Part shown: piece by piece, positions 18,026-27,003 of the stretch
Layout of the letters: every line of letters begins with the position of its first letter
Position numbering within the stretch: position 1 is the first letter of the stretch
NCBI RefSeq assembly: GCF_946151065.1
Contig: NZ_CAMGZA010000001.1
Coordinates: forward strand, 124,001-188,000
Origin: Microbacterium sp. Marseille-Q6965
GTDB lineage: Bacteria; Actinomycetota; Actinomycetes; Actinomycetales; Microbacteriaceae
Direction: 5' to 3'
Length of the DNA stretch: 64,000 nt
Made by a program: the position numbers and the translations under genes
Notes under the pieces: generated by a model
What the model was told of the DNA's origin: nothing
The model's database searches: none
Seen by the model: only the letters and a program-made list of their open reading frames with translations

Positions 18026-19176
18026 TCGGAGCGCTCCGGCGTCGCGATGCCCAGACGCAGCGCGCCGCGACGCTGGAGCTGTTCTACGACCTGGTCTTCG
18101 TGTTCTCGCTCACCCAGGTGTCGCATCTTCTGCTGGAACGACTCACCTGGGCGGGGGCAGGCGAGGCGACGATCGTTCTGCTCGCGGTCTGGTGGTCGTG
18201 GAACTACACGACCTGGGCGACGAACGAACTGAACCCGGAGACCAACCCGGTGCGCTTCCTCCTGATCGCGCTGATGGCGGGGAGCCTGGTGATGGCGATC
18301 GCCATCCCCGACGCCTTCGGCGACCTCGGGCTCCTCTTCGCCGTCTCCTATCTCGCCATCCAGGCCGGGCGGCATGCGTTCCTTACCTTCGTCGTATCTC
18401 GCCGCGGCACGCTTGACCGGGAGCGCAACGGGCGAATCCTCGTCTGGTTCCTGGTGGCCGGTGTCTTCTGGATCGCCGGTGGCTTCGTTGATGGCGGCAC
18501 GCGGGTTTGGCTGTGGATCCTGGCGCTCGCCCTGGACTACGTCGCCCCGCTCCTGTTGTTCCCGCTTCCGCGCAGAACCCCGCTGGCGGGGCGCTCCTGG
18601 CACGTGGCCACCGAGCATTTCGCCGAACGATTCGGGCTGTTCGTCATCGCGGCACTCGGCGAGACGATCGTGCTCACGGGAGCGACCACGGCGGCACACC
18701 CCCTGAACGCGGCGACGGTAGCGGCTTTCACCAACGCGTTCGCGGGTACGGCTGCCCTCTGGTGGCTCTACTTCACCTCGACGAACCGGCTCGGAGAGAA
18801 CTCGCTCGAGCCAGGGGCCACGCGCACCGAGCGGGCACGTGACATCTACACGTACGGTCACGTGCTGATCGTCGCCGCGATCATCCTGACGGCCGTCGGT
18901 GACGAGCTCGTGATCGCTCACCCGCTCGAGCCGCTTGCCGGCCCGGAGCTGACGGCGGTCGTCGCGGGGCCGGCCCTGTTCCTCGCGGCTCAACTGATCC
19001 TGCAGCTGCGTGCGACGGGACGTATCTCCTACATCCGACTCTCGGCGATCACGGTGTGCTTGGCGACCGGCATGCTGGGGGGTTCCCTGCCCGCACTAGG
19101 TGCGGGGGCTCTCCTCGTCGCGACCCTGATTGCCGTAGCCGTGATCGAGGAAGTCCGAGGAGTCGGCGAGGCATGA
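18019..19176 (+). CDS. LtrA-type (low temperature requirement A) membrane protein
   Basis: A 385-residue protein with about ten membrane segments and the family's opening ATLELFYDLVFVFSLTQVSHLL. It also has the central HFAERFGLFVIAALGETIVL motif and WWLYF segment. The family was named from Listeria growth at low temperature; its biochemical role is unknown. It overlaps the SDR gene by 7 bases and likely shares TetR control. The start is GTG at 18019 or the next codon. Confidence 0.88.
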   Translation: MVIGALRRRDAQTQRAATLELFYDLVFVFSLTQVSHLLLERLTWAGAGEATIVLLAVWWSWNYTTWATNELNPETNPVRFLLIALMAGSLVMAIAIPDAFGDLGLLFAVSYLAIQAGRHAFLTFVVSRRGTLDRERNGRILVWFLVAGVFWIAGGFVDGGTRVWLWILALALDYVAPLLLFPLPRRTPLAGRSWHVATEHFAERFGLFVIAALGETIVLTGATTAAHPLNAATVAAFTNAFAGTAALWWLYFTSTNRLGENSLEPGATRTERARDIYTYGHVLIVAAIILTAVGDELVIAHPLEPLAGPELTAVVAGPALFLAAQLILQLRATGRISYIRLSAITVCLATGMLGGSLPALGAGALLVATLIAVAVIEEVRGVGEA

Positions 19177-19186
19177 GTTGACGGTT

Positions 19187-19214
19187 GGCCCCCGCGTGTG
19201 CGGGGCGCGGGGCC
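19187..19214 (+). terminator. GC-rich hairpin after the ltrA-like gene
   Basis: GGCCCC(C)GCG (19187-19196) pairs with CGCGGGGCC (19206-19214) with one bulged C, beginning 10 bases after the stop. No U tract. The rest of 19215-19508 holds no recognisable gene and should contain the adhesin promoter, which I could not identify. Confidence 0.4.
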
Positions 19215-19508
19215 ACCTGCGGGCCTGAGCCGAGAGGGCGCCTGGTCGAAGCCGCGTCAAGCGGCTCGCTACCCCTTCTCCCGTGGCGTGAGAGCGACGC
19301 GGACGGGCACACCGTACGCGGGGCCGACCCGTTGCCGAGTCGTCGGCTCGAACGACGCGTTCGACGACAGGGGTGGACCGCGCGAGGGGCTCGGGCTAGG
19401 TTGTGTGCCAGCCGAAGCGGTCGATCCGCGGCTGGGCGCACTATCGCGTTGCAGCACGCGTCGGGCGCGGGAGTTGGTCCTCTTCCCCTCTCACATGGAG
19501 GTGACCAG

Positions 19509-21566
19509 ATGGCACGGTCCGCGGTCCGCGCTGGTGTGCGCGGCGTTGTGGTGGCGGTTGCGGCGCTGGCCATGGTGGCCCTCTCCGCGCTCTCGGCCTC
19601 CGCCACGCCGGGGCCCCCGGGCATCACGCCCCGGGAAGGGCCGAACACCGACCTCGTGATGACCGGCACCGCGGCGGGCCAGGGGGTAGCGGGAGGGATC
19701 GCGCCGGCCGGCTCGACGTTCAATCCGACTGCCGGCTATCCGGCGGACGTGCCCGCGGGGTTCGAGCCGCTCAACGAGGGTTTCGCCGGCATCATCGTTG
19801 CCGAGTCGGAGACGACCGGCGAGACGCTCACCATGTTCTGCATCGACATCCGAACCCTCACCTATCCGGGGCTCGGCTACGAGAACGGAACCTGGGACGA
19901 GTCGAACGTGCCCCATGTGGGCTATATCGCGAGGATCCTCGCCGAGTACTACCCGAACACGGGCGAACCCGCCGGAGCACCCGGCGACAACGCGAGGGCA
20001 GCCGCGGTGCAGGCGGCGATCTGGTTCTTCAGCGACAGCTACGTGCTGGCGCCCACCGATCCCGTCCGGCCCTTCACCGAGGAGATCGTGGCCGCCGTGC
20101 TGCAGGCGGGTCCGCTGCCGGAGCCGAGCCCCCCGAACCTCGTCGTCGATCCCGAGACCGCGTCGGGTCCCGCGGACGCCCCTCTCGGCCCGTACACCGT
20201 GACGTCTGATTCCGAGACGCCGGGGTTGCAGATCACCGTGAGCGCCGACGGCGGCACGATGTATGCGGACCCGGACGGCACGGTGCCGATCGACGACGGG
20301 GCGGCGGTGCCCAACAACACACAGATCTGGCTGCTGCCCAGCGACGGTGCAGGAGGCGAGGTCACGCTGAATGCGCGGGGCGTTGCCAGCGCGGCCAGCG
20401 GCAACGTCTACCTCTACGACGGCAACACTCCCGGCGTCAACGATGCGCAACGGCTCATCCTCGCCCAAGACGCCGAAGTCTCGACGCTGGCCACGGCCAC
20501 CGCCGAGTTCTTCCAGACGGGATCGCTGCAGGTGACCAAGACGATCGCGGGCCCGGCGGCGGGGGACCAGGGTGCGGTGACGGTGCATGTGTCGTGTGAC
20601 AACGGGTTGGAGCAGGATCTGACCGTGGCGGCGAACGCTCCGGCGGGGCAGACGTCCGCTCTGATCGAGGACCTTCCCGTGGGCACGGTGTGCGCGGTGA
20701 CGGAGCCGGAGGATGGTTCGTCGGAGGCGGTGTCGGTGACGACGACGATCGAGGGCAGTCCGGTGACGATCGCCGCCGACGAGGTCGCGACGGTGGCGGT
20801 CACCAACACCTACGAGACGGTGCTCTCGTCGCTGCAGGTGACCAAGACGATCGCGGGCCCGGCGGCGGGGGACCAGGGTGCGGTGACGGTGCATGTGTCG
20901 TGTGACAACGGGTTGGAGCAGGATCTGACCGTGGCGGCGAACGCTCCGGCGGGGCAGACGTCCGCTCTGATCGAGGACCTTCCCGTGGGCACGGTGTGCG
21001 CGGTGACGGAGCCGGAGGATGGTTCGTCGGAGGCGGTGTCGGTGACGACGACGATCGAGGGCAGTCCGGTGACGATCGCCGCCGACGAGGTCGCGACGGT
21101 GGCGGTCACCAACACCTACGAGACGGTGCTCTCGTCGCTGCAGGTGACCAAGACGATCGCGGGCCCGGCGGCGGGGGACCAGGGTGCGGTGACGGTGCAT
21201 GTGTCGTGTGACAACGGGTTGGAGCAGGATCTGACCGTGGCGGCGAACGCTCCGGCGGGGCAGACGTCCGCTCTGATCGAGGACCTTCCCGTGGGCACGG
21301 TGTGCGCGGTGACGGAGCCGGAGGATGGTTCGTCGGAGGCGGTGTCGGTGACGACGACGATCGAGGGCAGTCCGGTGACGATCGCCGCCGACGAGGTCGC
21401 GACGGTGGCCGTCACCAACACCTACGAGAGGGCCGACTCGGCCGGCCTGGCGAGCACCGGGGCATCGGCGCAGCATCTCGCCGGGCTGCTCCTTGCAGGT
21501 GCGGTGCTCCTTGGAACCGGTGGCGGCCTCCTCGTGCACCAACACCGTCGGCGTCGCGCGGGCTGA
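19509..21566 (+). CDS. Thioester-domain surface adhesin with three DUF5979-like repeats and LPxTG-type anchor
   Basis: A 685-residue cell-wall protein. A signal peptide covers residues 1-33 (basic start, hydrophobic core, SASATP cleavage area). A thioester domain follows, with the reactive Cys111 in TMFCIDIRT and partner Gln168 in AAVQAAIWFF; this bond lets such adhesins attach covalently to host or matrix amines. After a beta-rich segment come three 102-residue repeats (about 339-440, 441-542 and 543-640). Each starts SLQVTKTIAGPAAGDQG and has two cysteines. The end is LASTG (647-651), a hydrophobic helix and HQHRRRRAG, a sortase signal. The ATG at 19509 has a TGGAGG site. No sortase gene is nearby. 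Confidence 0.9.
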   Translation: MARSAVRAGVRGVVVAVAALAMVALSALSASATPGPPGITPREGPNTDLVMTGTAAGQGVAGGIAPAGSTFNPTAGYPADVPAGFEPLNEGFAGIIVAESETTGETLTMFCIDIRTLTYPGLGYENGTWDESNVPHVGYIARILAEYYPNTGEPAGAPGDNARAAAVQAAIWFFSDSYVLAPTDPVRPFTEEIVAAVLQAGPLPEPSPPNLVVDPETASGPADAPLGPYTVTSDSETPGLQITVSADGGTMYADPDGTVPIDDGAAVPNNTQIWLLPSDGAGGEVTLNARGVASAASGNVYLYDGNTPGVNDAQRLILAQDAEVSTLATATAEFFQTGSLQVTKTIAGPAAGDQGAVTVHVSCDNGLEQDLTVAANAPAGQTSALIEDLPVGTVCAVTEPEDGSSEAVSVTTTIEGSPVTIAADEVATVAVTNTYETVLSSLQVTKTIAGPAAGDQGAVTVHVSCDNGLEQDLTVAANAPAGQTSALIEDLPVGTVCAVTEPEDGSSEAVSVTTTIEGSPVTIAADEVATVAVTNTYETVLSSLQVTKTIAGPAAGDQGAVTVHVSCDNGLEQDLTVAANAPAGQTSALIEDLPVGTVCAVTEPEDGSSEAVSVTTTIEGSPVTIAADEVATVAVTNTYERADSAGLASTGASAQHLAGLLLAGAVLLGTGGGLLVHQHRRRRAG
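20523..21428 (+). repeat. Three tandem 306-bp coding repeats in the adhesin gene
   Basis: Units at 20523-20828, 20829-21134 and 21135-21428 are almost identical at the DNA level; the clearest difference is GCGGTC versus GCCGTC near the end of the third. Silent positions are conserved too, which points to recent duplication or gene conversion. The number of units is likely to vary between strains, and short-read assembly could have collapsed more copies. Confidence 0.95.
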
Positions 21567-21583
21567 GGCCGGCAGCGGCCCCG

Positions 21584-21778
21584 CTACTTCTTCTTCCGGC
21601 TGTCGAGAGCAAGACCGACGGCGATGCCGATCGCGAGGCCGAACCCGATGCCGAGGCCGGGGTTGTCGAAAAGCAGCATGCCGAAGACCAAGCCGAACGG
21701 GATGCCGAGCGCGATGCCGACGGCCAGCCCCTGCTGGCCGCCCTTCTCCTTCTCGGGACCTTCCCCTGATTCGCTCAT
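21584..21778 (-). CDS. Small Gly-rich membrane protein
   Basis: A 64-residue protein: an acidic/basic start (MSESGEGPEKEKGG), then two glycine-rich hydrophobic segments of glycine-zipper character (GLAVGIALGIPFGLVFGMLLF and GLGIGFGLAIGIAVGLAL), then a basic end (DSRKKK). Convergent with the adhesin gene. Function unknown; glycine-zipper pairs often pack or oligomerise in membranes. Confidence 0.65.
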   Translation of the reverse strand: MSESGEGPEKEKGGQQGLAVGIALGIPFGLVFGMLLFDNPGLGIGFGLAIGIAVGLALDSRKKK

Positions 21779-21921
21779 GGCCCCGACGATAGGCGCGATC
21801 CTGACGGCGCGCCTCCGTCACAGGACGGAGATCGCGCGTGGGTCATCCGCGAGGCCTGCAAAGGCGCAGAGGTCGCCGCGGCGGCCCTGACAACGGGACG
21901 CGGCCACGGAAGGATGGGGGC

Positions 21922-22434
21922 ATGTCGCCGCGCCTGCTGCTCCTCTCCGACACCCATGTGCCGCTGCGCGCCAAGCGCCTGCCCGACGCCGTGTGGCGCG
22001 CGATCGACGCCGCCGACGTGGTCATCCACGCGGGGGACTGGGTGGACGAGGCGACGCTCGATGCGATCGAGGAGCGGGCTGCCCGCCTCGTCGCGGTCTA
22101 CGGCAACAACGACGGCGCCGCGCTGCGCGCGCGTCTGCCTGAGGTGGCGCGGGAGGAGATCGACGGGCTGCGGGTCGCCGTCGTGCACGAGACGGGAGCG
22201 GCAAGCGGCCGGGAGCGGCGCATGGACGCCGCGTTCGCGGGCGAGGATCGGCCCGATCTCGTCGTCTTCGGCCACAGCCACATCCCGTGGGACAGCGTGA
22301 CGCCGCGCGGCATGCGCCTGCTGAACCCCGGGTCGCCCACCGACCGTCGGCGCCAGCCGGCGTGCACGATGATGACCGCCGCCGTGGAAGCCGGTCGCCT
22401 CGGCCGCGTCGATCTCATCACGGTGCCCCGGTGA
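21922..22434 (+). CDS. YfcE/MJ0936-type metallophosphoesterase
   Basis: A 170-residue phosphodiesterase of the calcineurin-like fold. Metal-binding motifs are all present: LSDTHVP, HAGDWVD, YGNNDG and GHSHIPW, and LLNPGSPTDRR closes the domain. This small family cleaves phosphodiesters such as cAMP or bis-pNPP in vitro; the natural substrate is unclear. The ATG follows a GGAAGGATGGGGG region. Confidence 0.9.
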   Translation: MSPRLLLLSDTHVPLRAKRLPDAVWRAIDAADVVIHAGDWVDEATLDAIEERAARLVAVYGNNDGAALRARLPEVAREEIDGLRVAVVHETGAASGRERRMDAAFAGEDRPDLVVFGHSHIPWDSVTPRGMRLLNPGSPTDRRRQPACTMMTAAVEAGRLGRVDLITVPR

Positions 22435-22539
22435 GCGCGGGGCGGCGCGCCTTAGTCGCGGGCGTCGCCACTGACAAGCCCTTCGACGCGGCTCCGGCGT
22501 TGGCGGAGGATCGTGGCAGGGCACGCGAAGGAGGCACGG

Positions 22540-24156
22540 ATGAAGGTCGCCATCGTCGGGGCGAGTGGCCACGTCGGCACCGCGCTCCTGCACGCGCTGC
22601 GAGACGAGGAGCGGGTGGAGGAGATCATCGGGATCGCCCGCCGCCTGCCCGACGCCACGCGGGAGCCATACAGCGCGGCGCGCTGGGAGCGTGTCGACAT
22701 CGCGGTGCCGGTAGGCGGTGCGGCGGGGGAGCGACGGGTGGTGGACAGGCTCGCCGAGGCCATCGCGGGGGCCGATGTGGTCGTCCACCTCGCCTGGCTC
22801 ATCCAGCCGAATCGCAATCGCGAGCTCCTGCGCCGCACGAACGTCGACGGCACACGACGCGTCGTCGAGGCGATGCTGCTCGCGGGCGTGCCTCGTCTGG
22901 TGTGCGCGTCGTCCGTCGGGGCGTACTCCGGCGTGTACGACGACGAGCGTCGCGACGAGACCTGGCCGACGGCGGGCATCCGCAGCTCGCACTATTCGGC
23001 CGACAAGGCGGATCAGGAGCGCGTGCTGGACGATGCGCAGTCGCGCGGGCTTTCGGTCGCGCGCGTGCGGCCCGCGCTCGTGTTCGACGGCTACGCGGGC
23101 GCGCAGATCGCGCGGCTGTTCCTCGGGGCGCTGGTGCCTCCTCGGTTGCTCCGGCCCGGCCTGCTGCCCCTTCTGCCGTTGCCGGCCGGCCTGCGCATGC
23201 AGGTCGTGCACGGCGACGACGTCGCGGACGCCTACCGACGGGTCATCGTCAGCGGCGCGGACGGCGCCTTCAACGTCGCCACCGAGCCCCTTCTGGACGC
23301 CGACGCGATCGCGGCGATCGTCGGTCGTGGGCGCCACGTCGCGGTGCCACCGGCCGCGCTGCGACCGCTGCTGCATGTGGCGTGGCGTGCTCACATGGTG
23401 GCCGCCGATCCGGGCTGGCTCGACATGGCCATGCGTGTGCCCGTGATGGACACGTCGCGCATCCGAGACGAGCTGGGCTGGTCGCCGCGCCACGACGCGG
23501 CGGAGACGTTGCGCGAGGTGCTCGAGGCGATCGCGGCCGGTCGGGGCACGCCGAGCGCGCCGATGCGCGCCCGGCGCCGCTGGCCCGACGATCAGCTGCC
23601 ACCCGGCGACGTGCCGGCGGATCGCTCCGATGCGACCGCCACGGTGGCTGACGGACACCGCGTGCCCGTCGACATCGAGCGGGAGATCCTCGGCCTGTAC
23701 CTGTCCGACCATCTCACCGGCGCGACGGCGGGGGTCGCGCGGCTGCGCCGGATGTCGAAGGCCTTCGCCGACACCGACATGGCGCCGCAGCTGGCTCAGC
23801 TGACGGAAGAGATCGCCGCAGAGCGGGCGTTCTTGCGGGAGCTGATTCCGAGCCTGGAACTGCGTCGGCGGCCCTATCGTCAGGCCGTGGCGTGGCTGGC
23901 CGAGCGAGTGGGGCGACTCAAGACCAACGGTCGTGTCACCGGCTCGCCGATGACGCCCGTGCTCGAGTTGGAGCTGATGCGTAGCGCCGTCGTCGGCAAG
24001 CTCGGCGGCTGGGAGACGCTCGCGGAGCTCGCACCCGACCTGGGCCTTCCGGCCGACTCATTCCGTGCCCTCGCCGATCGCGCCCGTGCACAGGCCGCGA
24101 CCCTCGAGCAGTTGCACGCGCGCGTTGTGCCGGGTGCGTTCCGGCGCACTCGCTGA
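22540..24156 (+). CDS. NAD-dependent epimerase fused to a C-terminal helical (ferritin-like) domain
   Basis: A 538-residue, two-part protein. Residues 1-340 are an extended SDR: GASGHVGTALL at the dinucleotide site, SSVGAYS and the YSADK region in place of YxxxK. After a charged linker, residues ~390-538 form a helical bundle, beginning LGLYLSDHLTGATAGVARLRRM. This resembles stand-alone actinobacterial four-helix proteins; no clear di-iron ligand set is visible. The ATG at 22540 has an AAGGAGG site 7 bases upstream. Substrate unknown. The fusion is unusual and suggests the helical part assists or regulates the reductase. Confidence 0.8.
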   Translation: MKVAIVGASGHVGTALLHALRDEERVEEIIGIARRLPDATREPYSAARWERVDIAVPVGGAAGERRVVDRLAEAIAGADVVVHLAWLIQPNRNRELLRRTNVDGTRRVVEAMLLAGVPRLVCASSVGAYSGVYDDERRDETWPTAGIRSSHYSADKADQERVLDDAQSRGLSVARVRPALVFDGYAGAQIARLFLGALVPPRLLRPGLLPLLPLPAGLRMQVVHGDDVADAYRRVIVSGADGAFNVATEPLLDADAIAAIVGRGRHVAVPPAALRPLLHVAWRAHMVAADPGWLDMAMRVPVMDTSRIRDELGWSPRHDAAETLREVLEAIAAGRGTPSAPMRARRRWPDDQLPPGDVPADRSDATATVADGHRVPVDIEREILGLYLSDHLTGATAGVARLRRMSKAFADTDMAPQLAQLTEEIAAERAFLRELIPSLELRRRPYRQAVAWLAERVGRLKTNGRVTGSPMTPVLELELMRSAVVGKLGGWETLAELAPDLGLPADSFRALADRARAQAATLEQLHARVVPGAFRRTR

Positions 24157-24173
24157 GGCGCCGCGCGTACGGC

Positions 24174-24217
24174 GACGGCGGGCGATTCGCGCCGCAGCGC
24201 GGTGATCGCCCGCCGTC
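24174..24217. terminator. Bidirectional terminator
   Basis: A perfect 12-bp stem, GACGGCGGGCGA (24174-24185) with TCGCCCGCCGTC (24206-24217), in the 67-base gap between the convergent epimerase and lipoprotein genes. Confidence 0.7.
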
Positions 24218-24223
24218 AGCGGA

Positions 24224-24757
24224 TCAGCGGGCAGCGCCCGCCAGCGAGCCCTCGACCTGCGCGATCTCCATGCCCGAGTCGTCCGAGGCCTCGTAGATGA
24301 TGCACTGCACGAGACGGTCGCCATCGGCCCACGACGCCTCGAGCGGCGTGAACGCGGTGTACCACAGCGACGCGGACTCCTCGAAGGAGATCCCCGCGAA
24401 GTTCTCGAACTCGGCGTAGCAGCCCTCGTCGGCCGCCGTACCGATGGCCTCCTCACCGGGCCACTCGTCGCCGAGGTCGACCTCGAACTCGTGATAGACC
24501 TCGTAGTCGTGCGCCTCGGCGCACGGCACCGCCTCGACGTCGAACACCTCCTCGCCATCGGGCTCGAGCAGGCAGTCGCCGACCGTGATCTCGAACACCG
24601 ATTCCGTGCCCGCTTCGGTGACCTCCTGCGACTCCTCGTCGCGGGTGGCGCCGCCACCCACCGGCGTAACGAGACCGGAGCATCCGGTCAGCGAGGCGGC
24701 GACGAGCGCGGCGGCGCCGGCGGCAAGGGCAAGACGGGTGGTGCGGGGGCGGGACAT
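24224..24757 (-). CDS. Septum-formation-type lipoprotein
   Basis: A 177-residue exported lipoprotein: signal peptide with lipobox LTGC (Cys26), then a very acidic mature domain. It has paired cysteines and the segments VGDCLLEPDGEE, VPCAEAHDYEVYHEF and GCYAEFENFAGIS, as in the actinobacterial septum formation family (PF13845). Members are membrane-anchored extracellular proteins with no established activity. Single gene. Confidence 0.82.
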   Translation of the reverse strand: MSRPRTTRLALAAGAAALVAASLTGCSGLVTPVGGGATRDEESQEVTEAGTESVFEITVGDCLLEPDGEEVFDVEAVPCAEAHDYEVYHEFEVDLGDEWPGEEAIGTAADEGCYAEFENFAGISFEESASLWYTAFTPLEASWADGDRLVQCIIYEASDDSGMEIAQVEGSLAGAAR

Positions 24758-24841
24758 GACGTTCTCCGTTCGGGTGGTGCTGTGTGTTCCTCCACGGTAT
24801 TGAGGTTCCGACGGCTGCGGCGACGGGGAGAACTGCCCGCG

Positions 24842-25408
24842 TCAGCCCTCGAGGTCGTCCACCCCGGGCGTCCAGCTCACGCCCGGCCGCCCCCAGCCCC
24901 GCTTCTTCGAGATCTTCTGCGCCGTCTTCCAGTCGCCGTCCGAGACGCGGTCGATATAGATGATCCCGTTCAGGTGATCGAACTCGTGCTGCATGATGCG
25001 CGCCCGCCACCCGTCCACCTCGATCCGCACCGGCTCGCCCTCCAGGTCGGTCCCCGTAACGAGCACGCGCTCGGATCGGCGCAGCGGGAATCGCTCTCCG
25101 GGGAACGACAGGCAGCCCTCGGACTCGGTCTCGTCGTCCGGGTCCCCAGGCTCCGTTGGCACCATCCACAGCTCCGGGTTCATCACAACGCCGCGCCACG
25201 GCCTGCCCTCGTCGTCCTCGTACGAGTAGACGTACAGCCGCAGCGGCACGCCCACCTGCGGCGCGGCGAGCCCCACGCCGGGCGCGGCGTCCATCGTCTC
25301 GTACATGTCCGCGACCAGCGTGCGGATCTCGTCCGTGATCTCCTCGACGGGCGCGGCGGGCGCGTGCAGCACCGGGTCGCCCCAGATGCGGATGGGAAGA
25401 ATGGCCAT
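24842..25408 (-). CDS. def: Peptide deformylase
   Basis: A 188-residue metalloenzyme removing the formyl group from nascent proteins. The three motifs are intact: GVGLAAPQVG (residues ~48-57), EGCLSFPGE with the Cys metal ligand, and QHEFDHLNG with the two His ligands and Glu. Start ATG at 25408. Normal length for the actinobacterial type. Confidence 0.95.
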   Translation of the reverse strand: MAILPIRIWGDPVLHAPAAPVEEITDEIRTLVADMYETMDAAPGVGLAAPQVGVPLRLYVYSYEDDEGRPWRGVVMNPELWMVPTEPGDPDDETESEGCLSFPGERFPLRRSERVLVTGTDLEGEPVRIEVDGWRARIMQHEFDHLNGIIYIDRVSDGDWKTAQKISKKRGWGRPGVSWTPGVDDLEG

Positions 25409-25496
25409 CGTCCCAGCGTACTTTCGGGCGGCCTGCTTCATGCGGGGGCATGCCCCATGGGCGCTGCCCGCCCGGTGGCTTAGGCTCGAAGGCGTG

Positions 25497-26633
25497 ATGT
25501 GGGGCATGAGTCCGGGAGTGGACGATGTCGGCGAGCAGCTCGTCGGGGCGTTCCAGAACCCCGGCCTGCTCCTGGGCATCCCGCTGGCGCTGGCGGGGGC
25601 GGTGTTCATGTCGCTTGGCGCGCAGTTCCAGAGCCGCGGCGTGCGCAAGGTCGAGACGCTGTCGGGCGAGACGGGGGAGACGGGCCTCGGCGGCGCCCAT
25701 CTGCTACATCTGCTGCGGCGGCCGTCCTGGCTGATCGGCACGTTCCTGCTGGGGGCGGCCATCCTCTGCCAGCTCAGTGCCCTCGCCGTCGCACCGCTGA
25801 TCGTCGTGCAGCCGCTCGGTGCGGTATCGCTCGTGATCACCACTCTGTTGAACGCCCAGGCGACCGGGCATCTGCCCACGCGTCAGTCGTTGACGGCGAT
25901 CGGTCTGTGCATCGGCGGGATCTTCGTGTTCGTCATCGTGGCGGCGGCGTTCGCCACGGAGCGGCCTCTCACGGAACAGCAGCTGCTCATCGTGCTCGCG
26001 ATCCTGCTCGTGACCGTCATCCTGCTCGGTGGGGCGTGGCTGATTCTTCGCCGGCGTCTGAACGCGCTGTTCTACATCACGGCCGCCGGCGTGCTCTACG
26101 GCTTCGTCGCGACGCTCGCGAAGGTCGTCATCAAGCGGATCCAGGCCGGCGACTTCGAATGGATCACCATCGTCTGCCTCGTGGCGCTGCTGGCGGCGGG
26201 TGCCGTGGGGGCGTACTTCGTCCAGACCGCTTACTCCTCGGGTCCGCCGGACCTCGTGATCGCTGGGCTGACGGTCATCGACCCGATCGTCGCGGTCCTC
26301 ATCGGGGCGCTCGTGCTGGGCGAGGCGGCGAATGCGCCGGTGTGGGCGCTCGTGATCTTCGTGCTGGCGGGCACCGCCGCCGCGGTGGGAGTGTTCCTCC
26401 TCGCCCGGCACCACCCGCAGGTCATCAGCGAGAGCCAGAAGCTCGACATCCCGCGGGGGAGCGGTGCGGGAGACGGTGCGCACGGCGAGGTCACACGGCG
26501 GGCAGGCGAAACCGCGGAGGAACAGCGGCCGGGCGCCTCGACGCCGCTCGACGAACTTCGTGCGATGCGCGACCCGGACGACCTGCTCAACCGCCGTCAT
26601 CCCGACGGCGGCTCGGACGCGGCCTCGCGGTAG
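25497..26633 (+). CDS. DMT-superfamily (EamA-like) membrane transporter
   Basis: A 378-residue protein with nine or ten membrane helices (residues ~15-310) in the pattern of drug/metabolite transporters, related to the DMT proteins common in Micrococcales. A hydrophilic, charged C-terminal tail of ~65 residues follows. The start is the ATG at 25497 or the GTG immediately before it. Substrate unknown. tRNA-Met lies 13 bases downstream. Confidence 0.82.
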   Translation: MWGMSPGVDDVGEQLVGAFQNPGLLLGIPLALAGAVFMSLGAQFQSRGVRKVETLSGETGETGLGGAHLLHLLRRPSWLIGTFLLGAAILCQLSALAVAPLIVVQPLGAVSLVITTLLNAQATGHLPTRQSLTAIGLCIGGIFVFVIVAAAFATERPLTEQQLLIVLAILLVTVILLGGAWLILRRRLNALFYITAAGVLYGFVATLAKVVIKRIQAGDFEWITIVCLVALLAAGAVGAYFVQTAYSSGPPDLVIAGLTVIDPIVAVLIGALVLGEAANAPVWALVIFVLAGTAAAVGVFLLARHHPQVISESQKLDIPRGSGAGDGAHGEVTRRAGETAEEQRPGASTPLDELRAMRDPDDLLNRRHPDGGSDAASR

Positions 26634-26646
26634 GCTCGTCTCGCAC

Positions 26647-26721
26647 GGGGCGGTAGCCAAGCTGGTCAAGGCAGCGAGCTCATAACTCGACGATCCGCGG
26701 GTTCGAGTCCCGCCCGCCCCA
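26647..26721 (+). tRNA. tRNA-Met (anticodon CAT)
   Basis: The acceptor stem GGGGCGG (26647-26653) pairs with CCGCCCC (26714-26720), discriminator A. The anticodon loop is CTCATAA on a CGAG/CTCG stem; the T arm is GCGGG-TTCGAGT-CCCGC. CCA is not encoded. CAT could also mark tRNA-Ile2, which sequence alone does not exclude. Its last 38 bases plus CC recur at 38079-38118, so it is the attachment site of the following island. Confidence 0.93.
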
Positions 26722-26723
26722 CC
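26684..26723 (+). repeat. attL of the tRNA-Met island
   Basis: Forty bases from the anticodon loop of tRNA-Met to two bases past its end, repeated without mismatch at 38079-38118. The junction bases on both sides differ. The repeat defines the crossover region of the integrase encoded at 27303. Confidence 0.93.
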
Positions 26724-26850
26724 TAGTCGCCCGAAAACCCCTGGCCAGGGCCTCTTTTAGGCGGATTTTACGATCATCTTTTCGGTGTCACGATCAGGCC
26801 CGCGTCCACTTTCCGGCCACTTTGAGCGCGTTCCGCAACCGAGCGTGCAG

Positions 26851-26879
26851 TTGCTACTCATTGGACACGCTGTTATACG
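26851..26879 (+). promoter_or_regulatory. Possible promoter of the island integration genes
   Basis: TTGCTA and TATACG are separated by exactly 17 bases, a reasonable sigma70-type -35/-10 pair in an AT-richer stretch upstream of the excisionase/integrase genes. Nothing else is seen in 26724-27003. Confidence 0.4.
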
Positions 26880-27003
26880 AAGAACCACTGATTGCCGCCG
26901 AACCTGCCGCGCCGACGGCGACCAGCGTGCGAGCATCAGTTCGCCGGCCTCGCCGTATGCTGCCTCCTTGGGTCCCGCCGCCTGGCGCAAGGATGAGCGC
27001 AGA

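Noticed and set aside
20523-21428. CRISPR-like repeat array
   Set aside because: The 306-bp units are contiguous, in frame, and encode protein repeats; there are no spacers.
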